The position numbers and the translations under genes were made by a program. Below are positions 49,763 through 58,676 of a stretch of DNA of 64,000 nucleotides, one piece after another (position 1 is the stretch's first letter; the number at the start of each line of letters is the position of its first letter). The DNA comes from Bacteroidales bacterium (GTDB lineage: Bacteria > Bacteroidota > Bacteroidia > Bacteroidales > P3). The stretch lies in contig JAUNHX010000006.1 of assembly GCA_030523765.1 (NCBI GenBank), forward strand, positions 1-64,000. Reading direction: 5' to 3'. A model generated the notes under the pieces. The model was not told the origin of the DNA. It saw only the letters and a list, made by a program, of their open reading frames with translations, and searched no databases.

Positions 49763-52537
49763 ATGAGAAAATTTCAAGGTGTATTTATTATTGTGATGGC
49801 TGCGGGGTTGCTATCGGCTTGTGGGAGCAGCATTGAGATGACGCAGATGATGGTGGAACATCAAGACGGAAGTCAACCATTGGCTACTGCTACACCTCGT
49901 TTTGGATGGCAGTATGATACTAGGTTAGAAAATGTGAGACAGTTGGATTATCGCATTGTGGTGGCTTCGACTCCAGAGAAGGCGGCCCAAGGGATTGGTG
50001 ATTTGTGGGACTCTAAGCAGGTGGCTTCTAATCAGATGCTTTTTGTTCCCTATGGGGGCGATTCGCTGCAAAGTAGACAGCAGGCCTTTTGGAAGACTTA
50101 TGCGACGGTATGTTATGGTAAAAGGGAGCGTAGGCGGAGGGTGGAGAGCAAGGTGAATAGCTTCGAAATCAGCCTACTCGATTCTAATGATTGGAAGGGG
50201 CAGTGGATTGGTGCTACTTTTGATGACGATCAATTGGAGGGGAAGAGTAAGGTGGCGGCTCGCTATCTGCGAAGGGAGTTCCCCTTAAGTGGGAAGGTGA
50301 AGAGTGCTCGTCTCTATGTGAGTGGGTTGGGATTATATAATGCTTTTATCAACGGTGTTGAGGTGGCTCCCGAGGAGCTGCTGAAGCCTACTCTCTCTGA
50401 TTATACCCGTAGGGTTTATTTCAACACGTACGATGTTACCTCTATGTTGCAAAAGGGCATGAATGCGATAGGCATTGTGTTGGAAGGAGGTCGATACACC
50501 ACCGTCCGTTATGATGCGGAGGAGGCTGAATGGGGTGGTATTCATCATTTTATGCATTATGGTATGCCTCAGTTGCTTTTGCAGTTGGAGGTGACCTATG
50601 GTGATGGTAGTAGGGTGACGATAGTGAGTGATGAGCGTTGGCGGATATCAAACCAAGGTCCGATCCGTATGGCTAACGAGTTTGATGGCGAGGTGTACGA
50701 TGTTCGATGTGAATTGGGTGACTGGAGTGCTGTGGGGTTTGACGATAGTGGGTGGCAACAGGTGGAACGAATGCCCCAGCCTGGGATGGCGATAAGAGAG
50801 TTGCCGGACCCGAGTACTGCTGTGAAGGATCGGTTTCATTTGCCAAAGGCTGCGCATCCAATACTATGTGCTCAACCAAATCCTAATATCAAGGTGCAGG
50901 ATCGTATCCGTCCAGTGGCTATGTTCCGCAAGGGGGATAAATGGATCTTGGATATGGGACAGAATATGGTGGGTACGCTCGATATCAAGATGCGGGGTCA
51001 ACGGATGGGCGATACCGTTACGATGCGGTTTGCCGAGACGATGAACCATGACAGTACGCTGTATGTGGACAATCTGCGTACTGTTGAGGCTACCGACCAT
51101 TATATTTGTGCTGGAGGTGAGGCTTCTTGGCATCCACAGTTTGTCTTTCACGGTTTCCGTTATGTTGAAATAGAAGGTTTGCGAGAGGTACCAATGCTGG
51201 AGGACTTCGAGGGACTGGTGATGTACGATGAGATGAAGGCTACTGGAAGTTTTCGTTGCTCCAATGAGTTGATGAATGCTGTATATAGCAACGCTTTTTG
51301 GGGTATTAGGGGCAATTATCGCAGTATGCCTACCGACTGTCCACAACGCGATGAGCGTTTGGGATGGACCGGCGATCGTACTACGGGTTGCTACGGGGAA
51401 TCGTATCTGTTCGACAACCATCGGCTTTATTCTAAGTGGCTTACCGATGCGGAGGATTCGCAGTGGGCCAACGGTTCGCTGTCGGATGTGATGCCTGCGT
51501 ATTGGCGCCGCTATACTGATAATATGACGTGGCCTGGGGCTTTCATTACGGTGGCCGATATGCTGTATATGCGCTATGGTGATAGCGATCCAATACGGCA
51601 GCATTATGATGCGATGAAGCGTTGGATGATTCATATGCGGGAGAGCTATACGGAGGAAGGGGTGATAACACGTGACTGCTATGGTGATTGGTGCATGCCG
51701 CCTGAACAACCGGAACTAATTCATTCGAAAGATAGCAACCGCATTACGGCTGCTCCGCTACTTTCATCTCCTTTTTATTTTTATCTGGCTGGGAAGATGG
51801 TGCAGTTTGCCTCTCTGTTGGGGAAGGACGAGGATGTGGTCTATTTTGATCGTGAACGGAGTGCTATCAGGACGGCTTTTAATAAGAAGTATTTGGATAG
51901 TGAGAAGGGCTACTATGGCAATAATACCGTTACGGCCAATATTTTGCCTTTTTGGTTCGGGATGGTGCCGAAAGAGATGGAACATAGGGTGTTTAATAAT
52001 ATTATTCAGACAACGGAACAAGATTTCGATGGTCATGTTTCGACGGGCGTGGTGGGTATACAACAACTGATGCGGACTTTGACGGAATATGGTAGGGGCG
52101 ATGTAGCGCTGCGTATTGCTACCAACGAGAGTTATCCCAGCTGGGGTTATATGGTTCGCAATGGGGCTACGACGATATGGGAACTATGGAATGGCAATAC
52201 GGCTGATCCTGCTATGAATTCGGGTAACCACGTTATGTTGTTGGGTGATTTATTGTTGTGGGAATATGAATATTTGGGTGGCATCAGTGCCCTAGAACCG
52301 GGATATAGTAAAATACGTTTGAAGCCTTATATGGTTGAGGGTTTGGATGATGTGGATTGCTCGTATGAGTCGGTTTCGGGTATGATAAGAAGTGAGTGGA
52401 AACGGAGGGGACACCATTTTGTATGGGATATCGTGGTTCCTCCTAATACAACAGCAGAAGTGTGGATTCCTACTGCCAATGGATATAGGCTACAATCGGT
52501 AGGAAGTGGTAGATACCATTTTAAATCGAAACTGTAA
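49763..52537 (+). CDS. Alpha-L-rhamnosidase lipoprotein (GH78), second of two
   Basis: About 924 residues from ATG 49763, with a lipoprotein signal ending in GLLSAC. It has the same overall layout as its neighbour (TATPRFGWQYDTRL; the Bac_rhamnosid N, middle and catalytic domains) and the canonical DCPQRDERLGWTGD catalytic motif, which the first copy carries in a diverged form. GDWCMPPEQPE and TTIWELWNG correspond to active-site loops. Likely anchored to the outer membrane and acting on rhamnose-bearing glycans together with the first enzyme. Confidence 0.93.
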   Translation: MRKFQGVFIIVMAAGLLSACGSSIEMTQMMVEHQDGSQPLATATPRFGWQYDTRLENVRQLDYRIVVASTPEKAAQGIGDLWDSKQVASNQMLFVPYGGDSLQSRQQAFWKTYATVCYGKRERRRRVESKVNSFEISLLDSNDWKGQWIGATFDDDQLEGKSKVAARYLRREFPLSGKVKSARLYVSGLGLYNAFINGVEVAPEELLKPTLSDYTRRVYFNTYDVTSMLQKGMNAIGIVLEGGRYTTVRYDAEEAEWGGIHHFMHYGMPQLLLQLEVTYGDGSRVTIVSDERWRISNQGPIRMANEFDGEVYDVRCELGDWSAVGFDDSGWQQVERMPQPGMAIRELPDPSTAVKDRFHLPKAAHPILCAQPNPNIKVQDRIRPVAMFRKGDKWILDMGQNMVGTLDIKMRGQRMGDTVTMRFAETMNHDSTLYVDNLRTVEATDHYICAGGEASWHPQFVFHGFRYVEIEGLREVPMLEDFEGLVMYDEMKATGSFRCSNELMNAVYSNAFWGIRGNYRSMPTDCPQRDERLGWTGDRTTGCYGESYLFDNHRLYSKWLTDAEDSQWANGSLSDVMPAYWRRYTDNMTWPGAFITVADMLYMRYGDSDPIRQHYDAMKRWMIHMRESYTEEGVITRDCYGDWCMPPEQPELIHSKDSNRITAAPLLSSPFYFYLAGKMVQFASLLGKDEDVVYFDRERSAIRTAFNKKYLDSEKGYYGNNTVTANILPFWFGMVPKEMEHRVFNNIIQTTEQDFDGHVSTGVVGIQQLMRTLTEYGRGDVALRIATNESYPSWGYMVRNGATTIWELWNGNTADPAMNSGNHVMLLGDLLLWEYEYLGGISALEPGYSKIRLKPYMVEGLDDVDCSYESVSGMIRSEWKRRGHHFVWDIVVPPNTTAEVWIPTANGYRLQSVGSGRYHFKSKL

Positions 52538-52551
52538 CTTTAGGATTTTTT

Positions 52552-54009
52552 TTATTTTTTCCAAAAACGGGGGAAAAGAAGGACAAGGACGGTAAGGCAT
52601 TCTAATCGCCCCATGAGCATCAGTATAACACATACCCATTTGGCCATAATGGGGAAGGCGGCATAGGAACCGAATCCGCCACTGGCCCCCAATCCGGGTC
52701 CGTAGCTGCTTAGACAACCGGCTACGGCTCCCATAGACTGATGTGCATCGACTCCACAAAGCATCAATAATAAGAGTCCAACAAAGAAGGTGACGATGTA
52801 GATGAAAAAGATAACCATCACGTTGTTGACCATCTGGGGCGCTACGGGGCGACCGTTGAGACGTAAGGGATTGACTACGTGTGGATGGAGTCGGTTTCGG
52901 AGGTTGTTGCGTACGTTGCGCAAAAGGATGATGATACGCATGGCCTTAAGTCCACCGGTGGTGGAACCAGCCATTCCTCCTACCAAGGGGAGGAATACGA
53001 AGAGGAAGGTGATGGGGGTCCACCAAAGGGTGGTATCGTCGACTACCGAGCCAGTGGTGGTGATGACACTGGTGGTTTGTACTACACCTATGCGTAATGC
53101 AGTTTCCCAATCATAGTAGGAGTGGAAATGGAGGGAGAGTACTACAAATAGGATGACGACAACGATCATCACCGAATAGAAAGTGAATTGCTCAAGTCGT
53201 TGTCGCAGTTTCTTATATTTGAAAGTGAAGAATTGGTAAAGTAGACTGAAGTTGATTCCGCTAAAGAACATAGTGAGGGCTAGGATATACTGTTGCTGCG
53301 AGGTGATGGAGGCTATGCTGTCGTTATAGATGGAAAAACCACCCGATGAGATGTTGGTAAAAGTGAGGTTGACGGCATCCCACAGATGCATGCCGCTGGC
53401 CATTTGCAGTAGGATGAATACCAGTGTTAATGAGATATAGACTGTGAGGGTGCGTCTGATGGTGATATTTACGGGAACTGACAACCCTTGATTGTCGGCT
53501 CCTGAGGCTTCGGCTGTATATAAACTGTAGCGGTTGATACCCAATGAGGGGATGATGGCGAGTACCATCAGTACAATGCCGAAGCCGCCTACCCATTGTG
53601 ATATGCTGCGCCAAAAAAGGATGGAGGCGGGGAGGTGTTCAACCTCAGAGAAAATGGTGGCTCCAGTTGAGGTAAGTCCCGACATCGATTCGAATAGGGC
53701 TTCAATGAAGCCGTGAACGACGCCGGTGGTAAGGAAGGGAAGGGTGCCAAAGAGTGAGAAGACGATCCATACGGAGGTAACAATCAGATAGGGTATCCGA
53801 CGGTCGCTGATGTGTTCTCTGTTGCGATCGAAGGTAAGGTAGATGAGAAGTCCTAGGATGAAGGTGAAAAGACTTGATATTAGGATGGGTATGGTGGTTC
53901 CATCATGGAAGTGGATGGCAGGAATGAGGCATAATAGCATTAGGGCTCCCTCGGCCATGAGGGGAATACTGAGGGGGCGCAGTAGAGCGTTGATAGTGGA
54001 TTGTGTCAT
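52552..54009 (-). CDS. trkH: TrkH family potassium uptake protein, second of two
   Basis: About 485 residues from ATG 54009, the downstream member of a tandem TrkH pair. It has four M1-P-M2-type repeats with selectivity-like loops (SGLTSTGATIF, ITSGGFS-type SSGGFSIYN, TTTGSVVDD and the late SSYGPGLGASG) and about ten helices. It forms the K+ translocating subunit together with TrkA. The gap to trkH copy 1 is 4 bp, so both are translated from one message. The C-terminus ends with RFWKK near the convergent GH78 gene. Confidence 0.9.
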   Translation of the reverse strand: MTQSTINALLRPLSIPLMAEGALMLLCLIPAIHFHDGTTIPILISSLFTFILGLLIYLTFDRNREHISDRRIPYLIVTSVWIVFSLFGTLPFLTTGVVHGFIEALFESMSGLTSTGATIFSEVEHLPASILFWRSISQWVGGFGIVLMVLAIIPSLGINRYSLYTAEASGADNQGLSVPVNITIRRTLTVYISLTLVFILLQMASGMHLWDAVNLTFTNISSGGFSIYNDSIASITSQQQYILALTMFFSGINFSLLYQFFTFKYKKLRQRLEQFTFYSVMIVVVILFVVLSLHFHSYYDWETALRIGVVQTTSVITTTGSVVDDTTLWWTPITFLFVFLPLVGGMAGSTTGGLKAMRIIILLRNVRNNLRNRLHPHVVNPLRLNGRPVAPQMVNNVMVIFFIYIVTFFVGLLLLMLCGVDAHQSMGAVAGCLSSYGPGLGASGGFGSYAAFPIMAKWVCVILMLMGRLECLTVLVLLFPRFWKK

Positions 54010-54013
54010 TGCG

Positions 54014-55522
54014 TTACCTCCTCCAATATGCGGGTGATACAATAGCCATGATGGCGAATATTTCAACACGTCCTACGAGCATCAGCACCATGAGGGTCCA
54101 TTTGGCGGCGATGGGGAGTGTAACGTATGAGAGATGGGCTCCTACTTCACCGAGCAAGGGGGTGGGACCAAGGTTGCTGATATTGGCTGCTGCCATACAA
54201 ACGGCTTGGGGTATAGTGAGGCCGCAGAGGGTAAGGATGAAGGCACCTCCAACGATGAAGAAGATATACATGAACACGAAGGCAAAGATCTTGTTGATGT
54301 ATTCATCGCTGATGATATGTTTGTCGATACGGACGGTGAAGACAAAGTTAGGATGGATCATTCGAATGAAATAGTTGCGTACATAGCGTATAAGCAACAT
54401 GATTCGTTTCAACTTAAGTCCGCCGCCAGTGGATCCCGACATAGCGCCTACGATAATCAGTATAAAGGTGATGGCCGATACCAAGAGAGGCCAATGTTGG
54501 GGTGGAGTGATGGTGAGTCCACAGGTGGAGATGGTAGATGCGAGGTGGAAGGCGCTGAAGCCTAGCGACTCTTTTACGGGGTTGCCCCGTAAGATGAAGG
54601 AGAGAGAGCTGAGAAGGAACGAGATAAGGAATACTAGGAGGTAGAGGCGGAATTCTTCGCTGCGGAATAGATCGCGTCCGTGTCCGGTGATAAATCGGAA
54701 GAGGAGTGCGATGTTGACGCCACTGAAAAACATAAAGATGGTAACGAACCACATGGAGGTGGCTGATAGCCCTTCGATTCCAGCATCGCTGATCTGGAAT
54801 CCGCCAGTGGAGACTACGCTGAGGGCGGTGTTGAAGGCGATGAGAAATTCGTTGCCAGAGAGGATAAGGAGTAGGAAGAGGGTAAGCGTCATTCCGAGAT
54901 AGACAAGCCACATAAAGGTGACGCTGGTGGAGATTCGTGGATGGAGTTTGCGCTGTACGGTACCACTAAATTCGGCATCGTAGAGTTGAGCTGAGCCTAC
55001 ATTGAGTTTGCGAAGCAGTGCTATAACGAACATAATCAGTCCTAATCCACCTATCCACTGAGTGAGCGATCGCCATACGAGGAGTCCTCGGGGGACTGTA
55101 TTAAGTTGGCAGAGGACAGAGGCTCCAGTGGTGGTGAATCCGGAAAAGGATTCGAAGGCGGCATCGGTGAATGACTTTAGAGTACCTGTAAGGAGGTAGG
55201 GTATTGATCCCGTTAAGGGGACGGTAATCCAGCTGATGGCGACAATCCAGAAGCTCTCTTTCTCGTGGAGTTCGTAGCTGGCTCCTCGTCCGAGGATATT
55301 GCGGAAAAAGAGACCTATGGCCATCATCAGCGCTGAGGAAAGGATGAGGTCGAACTGCTCTCCATCGCCATAATAGATTGAGGCGATGATGGGTAGGAGC
55401 ATAGCAGAGGCCATCACCACCATGAGCATACCGGCCAAATGGGCTATGAGTCGGAAGTTAAACTTCCGAATATGTTTCATGCTCGGCACAAAGTTCCAGT
55501 AGGGATGGTTGTGGGTGGTCAT
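54014..55522 (-). CDS. trkH: TrkH family potassium uptake protein, first of two
   Basis: A 502-residue protein of the same family with FSGFTTTGASVL, VSTGGFQISDAG, STCGLTITPP and NISNLGPTPLLG filter-type loops. Its start codon overlaps the stop of trkA by one base (TAATG), which indicates coupled translation. Two different TrkH subunits behind a single TrkA suggest two K+ channels sharing a regulator, or subunits that work under different conditions. Confidence 0.92.
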   Translation of the reverse strand: MTTHNHPYWNFVPSMKHIRKFNFRLIAHLAGMLMVVMASAMLLPIIASIYYGDGEQFDLILSSALMMAIGLFFRNILGRGASYELHEKESFWIVAISWITVPLTGSIPYLLTGTLKSFTDAAFESFSGFTTTGASVLCQLNTVPRGLLVWRSLTQWIGGLGLIMFVIALLRKLNVGSAQLYDAEFSGTVQRKLHPRISTSVTFMWLVYLGMTLTLFLLLILSGNEFLIAFNTALSVVSTGGFQISDAGIEGLSATSMWFVTIFMFFSGVNIALLFRFITGHGRDLFRSEEFRLYLLVFLISFLLSSLSFILRGNPVKESLGFSAFHLASTISTCGLTITPPQHWPLLVSAITFILIIVGAMSGSTGGGLKLKRIMLLIRYVRNYFIRMIHPNFVFTVRIDKHIISDEYINKIFAFVFMYIFFIVGGAFILTLCGLTIPQAVCMAAANISNLGPTPLLGEVGAHLSYVTLPIAAKWTLMVLMLVGRVEIFAIMAIVSPAYWRR

Positions 55523-56865
55523 TAGTTGAACAGTTTCGACACTTTGTTCATCACATGGGGAAGGGCGAAGACTACTACGCGATCATCGGCTTGTAGTTGG
55601 GTGTCGCGAGTGGGAAGGATGGTCTCGATACCGCGGATAACACCTCCAATGGTGGAGTCGGAGGGGAGTGCCAACTCACCGATAGGTTTGCGGGTGGCTG
55701 TGCTGTGGGGTTTTACTATGAACTCGATAAGTTCGGCATTGGTACCGCTAAGCCATTTGCTTGATACTGCATCGCCTTTGACGATGAATCGGGCAATGTA
55801 ACTGGCGGTGATCAGTTTTTTGTTGATAATGGTGTCGATACCGATATCTTGTGAAATAGTGATGAAACCGGTATTCTCAACCAACGCGATGGTGCGTTTA
55901 ACCCCTTGTCGACGGGCATGGAGACAGGAGAGGACGTTGGTTTCGGTAGAGTTGGTGACGGCTACAAAGGCATCGTTTTCCCAGATGCGTTCTTCGGTCA
56001 TGAGGTCAATATCGGTAGCATCGCCATTGATGATGGTTGTTTTATTATCCAACAAGGAGGTGAGTTCTCGGCAACGTTCGATATCGCTCTCTACGAGGGT
56101 GATATCCATATGATCGCCCAATTGTTTGGCGGCACTACGTCCTACACGGCCTCCTCCTACGATGGCTACACTATTTACCGTTACATCGGTTTTGCCTACT
56201 AGTTTGGCGATGACATCTTGCTGGCGGGCTTTGCTAATGATATAACAGAGGTCGCCCGCTTCGAAAACAAAGTCGGCGTGGGGGATAAAGGTTTGGGAAT
56301 GACGGAGTACGGCTACGATGCGAACAAAGACGTTGTTGTATGAACGTACTAGATCGAGCATGGATTTGCCTACCACAAGCGATTCGGGTTCGAGACGGAC
56401 AAGATACATGGTGAGGAGTCCTCCCGAGAAGTCGAAGAATTCTGTTGCTACGTTATTATTGAGGAGGTTGGTAATCTCTTTAGCTGCAATACGTTCGGGA
56501 CAGACCATCTCGTCGACACCCAACTGCTTGAACATCTCTTTATTCTTTTCGTTGAGAAACTCGGTGTTGACAACACGGGCTACCGTACGGCGGGCCTTGA
56601 GTTTTTTTGCCACCATGCAGGAAATGAGGTTGATAGATTCGTCGTGTAGTACGGCAAGAAAGAGGTCGCAATCGCTTACGTTGGCTTCTTTTAGCACTTC
56701 GGGCGAGGTCGAGTCACCTGCTATGGTGAGTAGGTCGGCATTGCTCTCCAATTTTTTGAGTAGCGCCGAGTGGGGATCGACCACTGTGATGTTGAAATTT
56801 AGAGCAGTAAGCGAACGGGCTAGATAGAAGCCCACCTCTCCATCGCCAGCAATAATGATATTCAT
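55522..56865 (-). CDS. trkA: Trk system potassium uptake protein TrkA
   Basis: A 447-residue cytoplasmic regulator with two RCK units. Each has a Rossmann NAD-binding domain (first: IIIAGDGEVGFYLARSL at the N-terminus; second: VAIVGGGRVGRSAAKQL about residue 235) and a TrkA-C domain. It binds NAD(H)/ATP and gates TrkH. It lies 29 bp after the NusG-like gene and overlaps trkH by one base. Confidence 0.96.
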   Translation of the reverse strand: MNIIIAGDGEVGFYLARSLTALNFNITVVDPHSALLKKLESNADLLTIAGDSTSPEVLKEANVSDCDLFLAVLHDESINLISCMVAKKLKARRTVARVVNTEFLNEKNKEMFKQLGVDEMVCPERIAAKEITNLLNNNVATEFFDFSGGLLTMYLVRLEPESLVVGKSMLDLVRSYNNVFVRIVAVLRHSQTFIPHADFVFEAGDLCYIISKARQQDVIAKLVGKTDVTVNSVAIVGGGRVGRSAAKQLGDHMDITLVESDIERCRELTSLLDNKTTIINGDATDIDLMTEERIWENDAFVAVTNSTETNVLSCLHARRQGVKRTIALVENTGFITISQDIGIDTIINKKLITASYIARFIVKGDAVSSKWLSGTNAELIEFIVKPHSTATRKPIGELALPSDSTIGGVIRGIETILPTRDTQLQADDRVVVFALPHVMNKVSKLFN

Positions 56866-56894
56866 AACGCGTTCCTCTTTTTTTGTATGCAGTT

Positions 56895-57488
56895 CTATGA
56901 TGTGGCGGCAGTGTTATTGTCGTCATTTTTTTGACTTGCTTTGGATCTTGTATTTTTCGTTTTCTTGATGGGTATAGCTTCGAGCACATCTTCATCCAAA
57001 TCAACCACAAAAACTTTACCTACTACGTTGATACTTACCCCAAAACGATTTTTATCGTGACACTTTTCTTTATCTTTATATATATACCCCTGATATCCTG
57101 CAAAGGAACCAGCAATAACTTGAACGAGGGCGCCTTGCTTTAGTTCGTGGAGGTTGTGAACGTACACCTCTTTATCGCTGTTTACAATCTCTTTCAGTAT
57201 GTTGATCTGTTCGTCGGGGATGGTAACTGTTTGTCCGTTGAATTTGATGGACCAGGCTACGCCATCGACAGAACGAATTTGGTATTCTTGCAGTTTGGTG
57301 ATGCGTGCAAAGATATATGATGGCAACAGTGGAACTTCTATCCATTTCATCCGGTCACTCCATCGGTGGAGTCGCCGTTGGGTAGGAAAGTAGTTCTCAA
57401 TGCCAACTTCAGTTAGTCTTGAAGAAACTTTCTTTTCGGCATGGGCTCGTGTATAGAGTGCAACCCACTGAGGTTCATCATTTAACAT
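56895..57488 (-). CDS. NusG-like (UpxY-type) transcription elongation factor paralogue
   Basis: A 197-residue protein with an NGN domain (WVALYTRAHAEKKVSSRL, NYFPTQRRLHRWSDR, PLLPSYIFARI) and a C-terminal KOW domain (LVQVIAGSFAGYQGYIYK), followed by a lysine-rich tail. The length and FPTQRRLHRWSDR outline are those of specialised NusG paralogues (UpxY/LoaP-like) and not of the housekeeping NusG, which is usually near rplK/secE. Such paralogues normally head capsule or polysaccharide operons. Here it heads the trkA-trkH-trkH operon, 29 bp upstream of trkA, and no polysaccharide genes are nearby. Confidence 0.85.
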   Translation of the reverse strand: MLNDEPQWVALYTRAHAEKKVSSRLTEVGIENYFPTQRRLHRWSDRMKWIEVPLLPSYIFARITKLQEYQIRSVDGVAWSIKFNGQTVTIPDEQINILKEIVNSDKEVYVHNLHELKQGALVQVIAGSFAGYQGYIYKDKEKCHDKNRFGVSINVVGKVFVVDLDEDVLEAIPIKKTKNTRSKASQKNDDNNTAATS

Positions 57489-57518
57489 ATCTTTTTGTCT
57501 TTTTTTTTTGTAGAAAGA

Positions 57519-57554
57519 ACTTGCAAAGATACAAAAATTATTATCTTTGCAAGT
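57519..57554. promoter_or_regulatory. Symmetric divergent promoter pair
   Basis: A 13-bp perfect inverted repeat (57519-57531 and 57542-57554; 10-bp spacer) supplies -7 boxes TATCTTTG on both strands (plus 57542-57549; minus 57524-57531). Each -33 TTG/CAA lies 18 bp from its -7 box and falls within the other promoter. One side drives the NusG-like gene and trk genes, the other drives the nitroreductase. Confidence 0.8.
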
Positions 57555-57599
57555 GTTTTTTTTTACTTTTGATAAGATAAATATATAATAATCAGAAAT

Positions 57600-58349
57600 A
57601 TGAATACTGAAGACCTTTTAATGAACCACCGAAGTGTTCGAAAATATCAGAATCGCCCCATCGATCGCGAAGTAATGGATCGTATTTTAGAGTGCGGCAT
57701 GAGAGCCTCTAATACGGGAAATATGCAAATATATAGCGTTGTGGTAACGCAAGATCCTACTCGTCGAGAGGAATTAGCTAAACTCCATTTTGGGCAGGGC
57801 TCAACATGTGCTGCTTATCTGACAATATGTGTCGATGTGAATCGTTACCACCATTGGTGCCGTTTGCGTGGGTGTGACGAACCTTATGATAATTTCTTGT
57901 GGCTAATGGCTGGTACGGTTGATGCTTCTCTCTGTGCACAGAATATCTGTGTGGCTGCCGAAGCTGAAGGACTCGGTTTCTGCTATTTAGGAACGGTGAT
58001 GTATAATACGCAGGCTATTGCCGATATGCTAGAATTGCCTAAGGGAGTGGTCCCTGTGATTACACTTTCGATGGGTTATCCTGATGAGGAACCTATTTTG
58101 AGCGAACGCTTGCCTTTGGCTGGTACGGTCCATTACGAGAAGTATCATGACTATAGCGATAGTGAGATTGATGAGGTTCACCATGTTCGCGAGGAGTTTC
58201 CTTTCAATCAAGAGATGGTTAAGGTAAACAATACGCGCAACTATTGTGAGATTTTTACTAAGATCCGTTATCCTAAGAAAGATAATGTGGCGATATCGAA
58301 ATCGCTGAAGTCTTTCTGTGAGAAGGCTGGTTTCTTTAATGAGGAATAA
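57600..58349 (+). CDS. Nitroreductase family NAD(P)H-dependent flavoprotein
   Basis: A 249-residue FMN enzyme of the NfsA/FRP type. Its start (LLMNHRSVRKYQNRPIDREVMDRIL) and the stretch ECGMRASNTGNMQIYSVVV are typical, as is VAAEAEGLGFCYLGTV in the FMN-binding core. The C-terminal 50 residues (about 195-249) form an excursion domain as in NfsA-like enzymes. It reduces nitro or quinone compounds, or acts as an NADPH-flavin oxidoreductase. A strong hairpin follows about 55 bp after the stop. Confidence 0.93.
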   Translation: MNTEDLLMNHRSVRKYQNRPIDREVMDRILECGMRASNTGNMQIYSVVVTQDPTRREELAKLHFGQGSTCAAYLTICVDVNRYHHWCRLRGCDEPYDNFLWLMAGTVDASLCAQNICVAAEAEGLGFCYLGTVMYNTQAIADMLELPKGVVPVITLSMGYPDEEPILSERLPLAGTVHYEKYHDYSDSEIDEVHHVREEFPFNQEMVKVNNTRNYCEIFTKIRYPKKDNVAISKSLKSFCEKAGFFNEE

Positions 58350-58404
58350 TAGGATGATGTAGATTCATGGACTTGATTTCTGTACAATCAACTATAAAAG
58401 AAAA

Positions 58405-58428
58405 GGGGTATATCGCAAGATATACCCC
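58405..58428. terminator. Bidirectional terminator between convergent genes
   Basis: A 10-bp perfect stem (58405-58414 with 58419-58428; loop GCAA) sits between the nitroreductase and the convergent PepSY-like fragment. A-rich sequence precedes it and a C/T-rich tail follows, so it can act from both sides. Confidence 0.85.
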
Positions 58429-58457
58429 CTTCTTGTGTAGGTTGGTCTTGATTCTTT

Positions 58458-58676
58458 TTATTGGATATCACGTTCATCGAGGGGTTGAGCTAGCAATCCG
58501 GTGAAACGACCGGTGTTGTCGAACTCCATACGGGTGAACTTCTTAGCATTACCCTTGCCTTGACTTACAACTACATAGGTGTAGGGTTTGGGTTTTTTAC
58601 CATCTTCGCCACGGTATTTGGCGTCGTATTCATATACTACCATCTTCTCTACTTTGTATTTCTCGTCTTTGAATTT
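58458..58676 (-). pseudogene. C-terminal fragment of the PepSY-like protein beyond an amber codon
   Basis: Immediately after the TAG (58677-58679) the same frame stays open for 72 codons, reading KFKDEKYKVEKMVV, YEYDAKYRGED and a charged beta-strand-like region to the stop at 58458. The text continues naturally from KYLN before the TAG, so this is the lost C-terminus of the upstream gene or the product of readthrough. A separate start at the ATG 58643 is possible but the protein would have no plausible N-terminus. Confidence 0.7.
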
